A stretch of DNA of 11,941 bases from CAZLKN01 sp964560135 (lineage in GTDB: Bacteria > Actinomycetota > JAICYB01): NCBI GenBank assembly GCA_964560135.1, contig CAZLKN010000078.1, positions 1 through 11,941 of the forward strand. Reading direction: 5' to 3'. The position numbers and the translations under genes were made by a program. Positions 7,117 through 11,941 of this stretch are shown here, in pieces. Position 1 is the first letter of the stretch, and every line of letters starts with the position of its first letter. Below the pieces are notes generated by a model. It saw nothing but the letters and a program-made list of their open reading frames with translations. It was not told the origin of the DNA and searched no databases.

Positions 7117-7891
7117 GTGCCTGGCGACGATATGCGTCGCCTTCGGGATTGGAATCGCGGTATCAGCGAGTGCCCTGGTTGTGCGGGGAGTCGAAGTCCG
7201 TGGTTTCAACGAGATGGGCGGTGGTCGCCCCTCCGTCTTCATCGTCGACTGCTGGTTCCCCTACAGCGCAGGCGGGAATCACTCCGTCTTGCATGTCATC
7301 TCAGGACCGGGTACCTCGTTCTTGGAGATCGAGCGATCGGTGACCCGGTGTCTGCAACGAGGCCGTGTTCGCGGACTCGGGGTTCTGGCGGGCGTCGGGC
7401 TGGCGGTGTTCGGACTGGTCGCGCACCGCCGGCGGGGCGAGCATGCCGAGGATGCAGACGACGCCGAGGAGCCCAGGGCCGGCGTGATCGAGCGGGCCAG
7501 AGCGAGGGTCATGAAGGAAGTCGCGTGCATCGGCCTGGCCTGTGTCGTGATCGGGAGCGCGCTCGGGTTTGGCCTCGGCTTGTCGGCCGTCCGGGATACG
7601 TGGATCACGGGAGGGTACTTCGGCGGGGTCTCCCGGGTCGGATACACGGTCATCTGCTCATTCCCCTTCAGGGACGCGGACCGCCGCATCCTCTATCACG
7701 CCGGTCCGATCGCGGGCGACGACACCCGGGAGATCGTTCAGGCGCGGAAGGACTGCAGGGACAAGGGACGTCGGCGCCTGACAGGATCGGTCGCCGGGTT
7801 CGGCCTGGTGGCTTTCGGGTGGACGTTGATTCGCCGAGAGCCCACACGGGGACATCCGGATAGAGAACCCGCCTACATCAGCGGGTCGTAG
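7094..7891 (+). CDS. Membrane protein made of two tandem copies of a two-helix Cys-loop module
   Basis: I do not recognise this 265-residue protein as a named family. It has four hydrophobic segments (about 9-30, 94-110, 145-166 and 230-246), with polar loops between helices 1-2 and 3-4. The two halves align without a gap at an offset of 135 residues: C53/C188, FP at 55-56/190-191, H67/H202, C86/C221, GR at 90-91/225-226, then AGxGL..FG at 99-107/234-242 and RR at 112-113/247-248. Each loop has exactly two cysteines 33 apart, suggesting one disulfide per extracytoplasmic loop. A charged linker (about 112-140) joins the halves. The start is uncertain: ATG 7094 has only weak GGGA upstream, and GTG 7079 in frame would add five residues. 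The last codons and stop lie inside decayed SGNH sequence, so the tail may be newly acquired. Confidence 0.75.
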   Translation: MWVREHRRCLATICVAFGIGIAVSASALVVRGVEVRGFNEMGGGRPSVFIVDCWFPYSAGGNHSVLHVISGPGTSFLEIERSVTRCLQRGRVRGLGVLAGVGLAVFGLVAHRRRGEHAEDADDAEEPRAGVIERARARVMKEVACIGLACVVIGSALGFGLGLSAVRDTWITGGYFGGVSRVGYTVICSFPFRDADRRILYHAGPIAGDDTREIVQARKDCRDKGRRRLTGSVAGFGLVAFGWTLIRREPTRGHPDREPAYISGS

Positions 7892-7999
7892 CCGAGTTGC
7901 CGGCCGAATCCCGGCACGGATCTTCGCCTCGTCGTAGGCGCGGCCGATCACGTCGTTGACCTCACGCAGGTAGGGGGCGCACGTCTAGGGAGTCGTTCC
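7873..7999 (-). pseudogene. Decayed 3' fragment of an SGNH/GDSL hydrolase gene
   Basis: This stretch is a damaged copy of the 3' end of the intact hydrolase gene at 9624-10454, on the same strand. Bases 7918-7975 match 9782-9839 at 54 of 58 positions. Bases 7882-7896 match 9633-9647 exactly, and the stop region still reads LGYDPLM-stop against LGYDPIL-stop. A 113-base deletion lies between the two blocks, and a further 2-base deletion sits near 7976-7979; both shift the frame. Similarity stops at about 7999, before the catalytic serine region. It cannot encode a working enzyme. It overlaps the 3' end of the membrane-protein gene on the other strand. Confidence 0.8.
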
Positions 8000-8153
8000 G
8001 CGCCGGGCCCGGGGGCCTGGAGCTGCCACTCCAGTTCGTAGCCACCGGTTTGCCGGCAGCCCGTCTGCGGATTTCCCGAGGGATCGCTACCTTTTCTGGG
8101 CATCCAGACCGCGTTGGGGCGAACGCGAGTTAAGAAGGAAATATCACCAACGG
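8000..8153. other. Intergenic stretch without a recognised gene
   Basis: Between the decayed hydrolase fragment and the promoter at 8154 I see no gene. There is a short perfect hairpin, CTGGAG (8017-8022) with CTCCAG (8029-8034), without a following T run, and a purine-rich tract (AAGAAGGAAATA) shortly before the promoter. Nothing here could be assigned a function. Confidence 0.4.
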
Positions 8154-8182
8154 TTGACGGGTTTTGGCGTCGTTGCTACCGT
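8154..8182 (+). promoter_or_regulatory. SigA-type promoter for the exported-protein genes
   Basis: TTGACG (8154-8159) and TACCGT (8177-8182) are separated by exactly 17 bases. This is the best two-part promoter in the window (five of six -35 bases match TTGACA, and the -10 fits TANNNT). Transcription would start near 8189-8190, about 170 bases before the most convincing ribosome site at 8352-8358. The long leader between shows no riboswitch that I recognise. Confidence 0.65.
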
Positions 8183-8357
8183 CCGGGTCGAGGGTGCGTG
8201 CAGACAGAGGGGCAGGCCGTGAGTGGCGGAAGCAGTCTCGCTTTTGACCAAGGGGCACCGCGGGGCCGGCGCTTCAGTGAGTCTCACCCCTCAACCGCCG
8301 CTCATCCAGCGCTGTGGACTCTGCGAGGCGGGCCGCGAGTTGGGATCTCCCGGGGAG

Positions 8358-9164
8358 GTGTTCGTATGTCGAGTTCTTCTCTGTCTCTCTCTGACGTCCG
8401 GCACTGGCGTCGCTCGTGGCGGTCGACGCCTGAGAGGTAGTCTCGTTGCCGGTACGGGACTGGTGATCGCATGCCTACTGACGATCCCCCACGCCCCGGC
8501 CGCCGCCCAGCGGCAAGCGATCGGGTCTACGTGGGAGGTGAGCTGCGGCGCAACGCGGGAGATCGCCGACGCCCACTACTGCCCGAAGCCTAAGCTCACA
8601 TCGCCAGGTTCGGGTCTGGCGCGCTTCGAAGGTGAGAGCACCGATCCTGCCACTGGGTTTCCGCAGCCGTACTTGGGGCCGTACTGGCGCATCAATTTCG
8701 TTTGGGCCGACGACGAACCCATGCATGTGCAGGGAGATGGGATGGGTATGTCGGCCTATGGTGCCACCGACTATTGGTATGTGAGCAGGTCGGGAATCTA
8801 TTCAGATGGTGAACTCCAGTGCCAGCAGCACGCGCGACTGTACTGGAATAAGGAATATCAGCATCCGCCCGGGAATTTCATTGATGACGCCACGCCCTGC
8901 GGCGATGAGTACGTCGAGGTATTGGCTGAAAGCGATTTTGTTCTCGGCGCGAATCTCTTTAGAATTGATGTGACGTTCCATCAGCCAGCCGGACCGCATC
9001 TTCCTGGAAACGTGAACCAGGAGGAAAGCTGGCGGACATCCTACGTCCGTATCCAGTGCATCTCGGACGCGTGTCTCGATCGCGAGCAGTATTTCTGCGG
9101 CGGGGAGCGGCGGCCAACGGAGGACTGCATCGATTACCTGAGAGGGCAGATCATCCAGGGGTAG
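8358..9164 (+). CDS. Secreted Cys-rich protein of unknown function
   Basis: I do not recognise the family. The frame encodes a signal peptide, basic RRLRGS followed by a hydrophobic core and a PAAAQ cleavage-like site, then a mature domain of about 215 residues with eight cysteines, an even number consistent with disulfides outside the cell. The domain is rich in Trp, Tyr and Asp, with stretches such as YWRINFVWADDEPMHV and DYWYVSRSGIYSDGE. The start is unclear: the frame has no ATG. GTG 8358 lies inside the best ribosome site, and GTG 8223 would add 45 residues unlike a signal peptide. An ATG at 8366 with an ideal ribosome site opens a different frame, so a frameshift is possible. Many A/T-ending codons (8830-8970) set it apart from its neighbours. 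It probably forms an operon with the gene 13 bases downstream. Confidence 0.65.
   Translation: MFVCRVLLCLSLTSGTGVARGGRRLRGSLVAGTGLVIACLLTIPHAPAAAQRQAIGSTWEVSCGATREIADAHYCPKPKLTSPGSGLARFEGESTDPATGFPQPYLGPYWRINFVWADDEPMHVQGDGMGMSAYGATDYWYVSRSGIYSDGELQCQQHARLYWNKEYQHPPGNFIDDATPCGDEYVEVLAESDFVLGANLFRIDVTFHQPAGPHLPGNVNQEESWRTSYVRIQCISDACLDREQYFCGGERRPTEDCIDYLRGQIIQG
8366..8440 (+). other. 24-codon frame with ideal ribosome site; possible true N-terminus of the secreted protein
   Basis: GGGGAGG (8352-8358) stands seven bases before ATG 8366, the strongest initiation signal in this region. The frame ends at TAG 8438-8440. It encodes a Ser-rich start followed by VRHWRRSWRS, a plausible basic n-region, and stops exactly where the signal-peptide core of the secreted protein begins in another frame. 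A one-base insertion or two-base deletion in or before 8440 would join them. Otherwise it is a short leader ORF. Confidence 0.35.
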
Positions 9165-9177
9165 AGGGGAGACGGTC

Positions 9178-9614
9178 ATGCGGACGCGAGGACGGTTCAA
9201 AACGGTTGCTGTTGCCGCAGGGATGCTCTTGCTGGTGAGTGGAGGCGCGGTGGGTGACTCGGGCGAGGCAGGGTCGTCGTCTGCCGTGGCGTGGGGCTCT
9301 CCCGACGTGACCCTGACGTCGGCTTCGGCGACCGCTCGATGCGACGACACCGCGTCGTTCAATGTGACGACCTACTACCAGACGCTGGGTATGTGGCGTT
9401 TGGACGAGTTCGCGGGGGAGGATCTGGAGANNNNNNNNNNNNNNNNNNNNNNNNNNNNNNNNNNNNNNNNNNNNNNNNNNNNNNNNNNNNNNNNNNNNNN
9501 NNNNNNNNNNNNNNNNNNNNNNNNNNNNNNGGGACGGGGTTGACGCTGATCTACCTGGAACGCCGCCGGCGGCGGGGGAGCCCCGAGCCGGATCATGAGC
9601 CCTCGATGTCCTGA
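9178..9614 (+). CDS. Exported protein, probably C-terminally membrane-anchored, interrupted by an assembly gap
   Basis: The ATG at 9178 follows AGGGGAG (9165-9171) and starts 13 bases after the previous stop. The N-terminus is a signal peptide: basic MRTRGRFK, then AVAAGMLLLVSGGAVG, with no lipobox cysteine. About 60 residues of a Thr/Ser-rich exported region follow, with one cysteine (ARCDDTASFNV). A 100-N gap comes after residue 84. After the gap one frame reads GTGLTLIYLERRRRR and a short charged tail to TGA at 9614, which looks like the end of a membrane helix followed by a positive stop-transfer region. I join both parts as one gene. The frame after the gap cannot be verified, because the gap length is unknown. 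It converges on the hydrolase gene with only nine bases between the two stops. Confidence 0.6.
9431..9530. other. 100-N scaffold gap inside the exported-protein gene
   Basis: Exactly 100 N, again a standard placeholder. The flanking frames do not match in the padded coordinates (one gives a stop at 9541-9543, the other continues to 9614), as expected when true length is unknown. Confidence 0.95.
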
Positions 9615-9623
9615 GGGCGAGGT

Positions 9624-10454
9624 CTACAAGATCGGGTCGTAGCCGAGCTCCCGGAGGGCTTCGGCGATGAGGCGGTGGCCCTCTTCGCTCGGGTGCAGGC
9701 CGTCGGTGTGCAGGAGCCCCGCGGCCCCCGGGTCGGTTCTCCCGTCGGGGCCGTTGAAGGCGGCGAAGACGTCGGCCATCGGGATCCCCGCCTCGTCGGA
9801 GGCGCGGCCGATCTCGTCGTTGACCTCACGCAGGTAGGGCAGAAGCACGTCCAGGGAGCCGTCCCTGGCGTCCTCGCCGACGAAGGGGTAGTACACGTTC
9901 ATCGTCCGCACGATCTTCGTGCGTGGATCCGCGAGGACCACGACCTGGGCGAGCACCTCGTCCCACAGCCGCCCGGCCCGGTCGACGGCCTCCCGGAGGC
10001 AGTCCTGGTTGTCCTCGCCCCCGCAGTCCCCGGCCTTGTACAGGACGCGCGCCTGCCGCAGGTCGTTGCCGAGGATGTTGAAGGTGAACACCTGCGCGTC
10101 GGACACCGCGCGGCGGACGTCCTCGCGGTGCTGGAGGGCGGCCACGAGCTGCTCGGCGGTCCACCCGTCCTGGGCGAGGTTGCGGAGGTCGACGACCCGT
10201 CCGGTGTCGACCTGGACCGCGGAGCGGTAGTGCTCCACGTATCCGATCAGTCCGAAGCCGGTGGCCAGCGAGTCGCCGGCGGCCACGTACGACCAGCGCT
10301 CGGGGGCCGGCACCGGGATCGGGGTGGGCGACGGGGCGATGTCGGTCCCGGCCCACACCACCACGGCGACCACGGTGAGCACGAGCGCGATCGCCGCGAC
10401 GACCACGGACGGGGGAACTCGTCGCGGGGGCGGCGAGGGGACATCGGCGCTCAC
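9624..10454 (-). CDS. Membrane-anchored SGNH/GDSL-family hydrolase
   Basis: The 276-residue product is an esterase or lipase-type hydrolase of the SGNH family. After a short cytoplasmic Pro/Arg-rich start, one hydrophobic helix (16-36) acts as a signal anchor. A Pro-rich linker (41-51) leads to the catalytic domain outside the membrane. The block I motif AAGDSLATGFG contains the nucleophile S62. The block III-like NILGNDL supplies the oxyanion Asn (about 127-133), and DGLHPSEEGH supplies the catalytic D251 and H254. All key residues are present, so it should be active. The substrate is not evident; cell-envelope or carbohydrate esters are typical for the family. The GTG start is supported by a -10 element seven bases upstream. 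A damaged copy of its 3' end lies at 7873-7999. Confidence 0.88.
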   Translation of the reverse strand: MSADVPSPPPRRVPPSVVVAAIALVLTVVAVVVWAGTDIAPSPTPIPVPAPERWSYVAAGDSLATGFGLIGYVEHYRSAVQVDTGRVVDLRNLAQDGWTAEQLVAALQHREDVRRAVSDAQVFTFNILGNDLRQARVLYKAGDCGGEDNQDCLREAVDRAGRLWDEVLAQVVVLADPRTKIVRTMNVYYPFVGEDARDGSLDVLLPYLREVNDEIGRASDEAGIPMADVFAAFNGPDGRTDPGAAGLLHTDGLHPSEEGHRLIAEALRELGYDPIL

Positions 10455-10467
10455 AGCAGGCAGATTA
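10455..10467 (-). promoter_or_regulatory. -10 element of a probable leaderless promoter for the SGNH hydrolase
   Basis: On the minus strand TAATCT (10467-10462) fits TANNNT and is followed after seven bases by the GTG start. Transcription should begin at or next to the start codon. No ribosome site lies at a usable distance, and no -35 match is obvious. The arrangement repeats that of the ATPase gene. Confidence 0.4.
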
Positions 10468-10572
10468 CCCTCTGCGCGACGGGCGAACCGGGCGGAAGGC
10501 CGCGGTCTCGCGCACCAGCGTGGTCACGAGCCGGTGCCCGGCGGCCGCTCGACGGGGGCTCGTCCAAGAACA

Positions 10573-10712
10573 CCGACCACAGCTGGTCGCTCGACCTCTT
10601 GAGGCCGTACTCCGAGGCACGCGGCGTCCAGGAGTGGTCCGATACGGCCCAATAGTGGACGCCGCACAGCGGTCTTGGCCTCGTTCGTCGTCTCGATGAC
10701 CGGTTATGGACC
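10573..10712 (+). repeat. Left copy of a roughly 140-bp hairpin-bearing direct repeat
   Basis: This stretch aligns without any gap to 11797-11936 at an offset of 1,224 bases, with about two thirds of positions identical by hand count and several blocks at 80-90%. It contains GACCA-CAGC-TGGTC (10575-10588) and a large palindrome whose outer arms are GCGGCGTCCA (10621-10630) and TGGACGCCGC (10656-10665). It lies between the DUF559 gene's stop and the hydrolase promoter. Apart from that promoter, this repeat is all that the 289-base space contains. Confidence 0.75.
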
Positions 10713-10743
10713 TGGCGGGCCCTGTCGCATCTTCTCCACCCGA

Positions 10744-11682
10744 TCACACCCACCGGACGGGACGCACTCCGAGCGCCTCCCCGAGCGTGAACAACGTCCA
10801 GAGCTGCTGTTCCGTGACGTGGGCGTACCCGAAGCGCCGAAAGGTCCAACCCTGCGCTTCGACGAGGTTCTGCCGTACGCGATCGTCCAGGAAGACGTCG
10901 GGGTCGAGACGGCTCTCCATACCGTCCGTCTCGATCGCGATCTTCGGATCGGGGTAGGCCAGGTCGAGGTAGCGGGGGCCGAACGGCGTGACCACCGGGT
11001 GCTGCCGAACGGGCAGGGGCAGGCCCGCGTCGCGGATGAGCTGGAGGAGAAGCGTCTCGATGTCCGAGCCGCTTGGTCCCTGGCCGAGGCGCTCTCGAAC
11101 GAGCCTCCGGAGGTCTCCGCTGCCGCGTCTGACGCGACACCACGTGTCGTCGAGATAGACGAGCAGCCGGCGGGGCTCGACGAGCCTCCTCCTCCACAGA
11201 CGATCGAGCGCCAGCTCCAACAGCTTCGGGTCGAGGATCCCCGCGAGGTCGAGGAGCGTGCGCATAGGGCTCGTGACCCGGATGCCGTCGTGGACCGCGG
11301 CCTCGGACGGCGATAGCCGGTCGGTGCGGTGGACGAACACGCCAGGCGGTCGGGCACGCGAGGGAATGGGTACGGTGACCTCCGGCAGTTCCGGCTGCGG
11401 GACGTCGAGCTCCCACCGTCTGCCTGCGGTGCGGTACGAGGCGGCGGCACCCGATCCGCAGGCAAGGATGGCTCCCGACGTGTCCCGTTCGAACGTGGGG
11501 AGCACGGCGGTCTCGCAGAACACGCCGCGATGGAGCCTGAGCCAGCGTCCGGAGGCGAGCCGTCGCTTGATCATCGACGGGGTGAAGCCTGCCGCGAGCG
11601 CCTGCTGTCGCGTGAACGCTCCATGCTGCGACCGTGTGACGGCGACGAGGCGGGCGTCTGGACCGGGTGGTGTCTTCCCCAT
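10744..11682 (-). CDS. AbiEi-like winged-helix plus DUF559 (Vsr-like) nuclease-domain protein
   Basis: The 312-residue product combines two domains common in actinobacterial accessory genes. Residues about 12-58 match the N-terminal winged helix of AbiEi-type antitoxins (QHGAFTRQQALAAGFTPSMI, then GRWLRLHRGVF). A middle part has the typical VTSPMRTLLDLAG (136-148). Residues about 205-300 form a DUF559 domain related to Vsr/PD-(D/E)XK nucleases: E209, D240 in YLDLAYPDPKIAIETDG with E251 and D253, then DDRVRQNLVEAQGWTFRRFGY (266-286). I chose ATG 11682 because GGAGG (11692-11688) stands five bases upstream; the frame is open further, but that part is not protein-like. No partner toxin gene (AbiEii-like) is nearby, so a classic toxin-antitoxin pair is unlikely. 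Copies of a hairpin repeat flank it on both sides. Confidence 0.85.
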   Translation of the reverse strand: MGKTPPGPDARLVAVTRSQHGAFTRQQALAAGFTPSMIKRRLASGRWLRLHRGVFCETAVLPTFERDTSGAILACGSGAAASYRTAGRRWELDVPQPELPEVTVPIPSRARPPGVFVHRTDRLSPSEAAVHDGIRVTSPMRTLLDLAGILDPKLLELALDRLWRRRLVEPRRLLVYLDDTWCRVRRGSGDLRRLVRERLGQGPSGSDIETLLLQLIRDAGLPLPVRQHPVVTPFGPRYLDLAYPDPKIAIETDGMESRLDPDVFLDDRVRQNLVEAQGWTFRRFGYAHVTEQQLWTLFTLGEALGVRPVRWV

Positions 11683-11718
11683 GCAGACCTCCGAAGGAAC
11701 AGGGGGAAGGCACGCGGA

Positions 11719-11724
11719 ACTGTA
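11719..11724 (-). promoter_or_regulatory. Possible -10 element of the DUF559 gene
   Basis: On the minus strand TACAGT (11724-11719) fits TANNNT and would start transcription near 11711, giving a leader of about 29 bases with the ribosome site. The -35 region is not recognisable, so this is tentative. Confidence 0.35.
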
Positions 11725-11796
11725 CCCGCCGGCAGGGACATCGGTCTCGAAACCCGGGCCCCCGAACGCACGTCCCGCAGGAGAGCCGGCGGCGGC

Positions 11797-11936
11797 CCGA
11801 CCACAACTGGTCTCTCGGCCCCCAAATGCCCGCACCCGGACCCCACGGCGTCCCGTACTGGTCCGATGCGGTCCACAGGTGGACGCCGTAGGGCGGTTTT
11901 GGCCGATTTTGGGGGTCGAATGGCCGGTTGTGGTTC
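11797..11936 (+). repeat. Right copy of the hairpin-bearing direct repeat
   Basis: This is the partner of 10573-10712, in the same orientation and without gaps. Its palindrome has outer arms ACGGCGTCC (11845-11853) and GGACGCCGT (11881-11889). The outermost pair is A-T where the left copy has G-C, a compensatory change that keeps the stem. It lies upstream of the DUF559 gene. The stretch 11683-11941 holds no gene besides this repeat and the possible -10. The element may continue past the window end. Confidence 0.75.
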
Positions 11937-11941
11937 GTGCC

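Noticed and set aside
7123..7141. GGCGACG-ATATG-CGTCGCC inverted repeat
   Set aside because: It lies within the coding sequence of the first membrane helix and has no regulatory context; probably chance in GC-rich DNA.
8190..8357. Riboswitch of a known class (cyclic di-AMP, cobalamin or cyclic di-GMP) in the leader
   Set aside because: I could not find the conserved core bases of any of these classes; only general GC-rich pairing is visible.
8114..8440. 108-codon frame on the + strand upstream of the secreted protein
   Set aside because: Its first part covers the promoter at 8154-8182 and is not protein-like; only the portion from ATG 8366 has a credible start signal.
10744..11682. AbiE-type type IV toxin-antitoxin system
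   Set aside because: Only the AbiEi-like N-terminal domain is present, fused to DUF559. No AbiEii nucleotidyltransferase toxin is encoded in the window.
10573..11936. Minus-strand translation of both repeat copies shares GVH.W..SD...TP and DQLWS, suggesting duplicated coding sequence
   Set aside because: The base differences are not concentrated at third codon positions, the frame has no start or ribosome site, and the conservation follows the palindrome. A nucleic-acid element explains it better.

Overview
The window looks like a chromosomal contig from a high-GC actinobacterium (Actinomycetota), probably a draft genome or metagenome bin. The GC-rich third positions, the GTG starts and the gene order truB-ribF-rpsO-pnp-M16 peptidase-dapB all fit that phylum. 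A finer placement cannot be supported from the sequence alone. Two runs of exactly 100 N (5309-5408 and 9431-9530) look like scaffold gaps of unknown true length; each one interrupts a gene.

Left part (1-5700), conserved housekeeping, all on the + strand: the end of truB (tRNA pseudouridine synthase), ribF (FMN/FAD synthesis), rpsO (ribosomal protein S15, with its own extended -10 and a strong intrinsic terminator), pnp (polynucleotide phosphorylase, behind a 230-base leader with a folded two-stem structure), an M16 zinc peptidase that starts one base after the pnp stop, and dapB (lysine/diaminopimelate pathway), which has lost its middle to a gap. pnp, the peptidase and dapB look like one transcription unit.

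Middle part (5700-9620), accessory, + strand: a DUF4143-type AAA ATPase with a C-terminal PD-(D/E)XK-like fold, apparently read from a leaderless promoter whose upstream side carries a perfect 14-bp inverted repeat (a likely autorepressor operator). Next comes a membrane protein built from two gapless copies of one 135-residue module. Then there is a decayed fragment of an SGNH hydrolase gene, a good SigA-type promoter, a Cys-rich secreted protein with less GC-rich codon use, and a second exported protein broken by the second gap.

Right part (9620-11941), - strand: an intact membrane-anchored SGNH/GDSL hydrolase, whose 3' end is the parent or sister of the decayed fragment, and a protein joining an AbiEi-like winged-helix domain to a DUF559 (Vsr-like) nuclease domain. 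That last gene is bracketed by two direct copies of a roughly 140-bp element. The copies align without gaps 1,224 bases apart, and each folds into a nested hairpin that shows one compensatory base-pair change.

The most unusual signals are the hairpin-repeat pair around the DUF559 gene, the duplicated and decayed SGNH fragment, the internally duplicated membrane protein, and the operator plus leaderless promoter of the ATPase. No rRNA, tRNA, CRISPR array or transposase was found.
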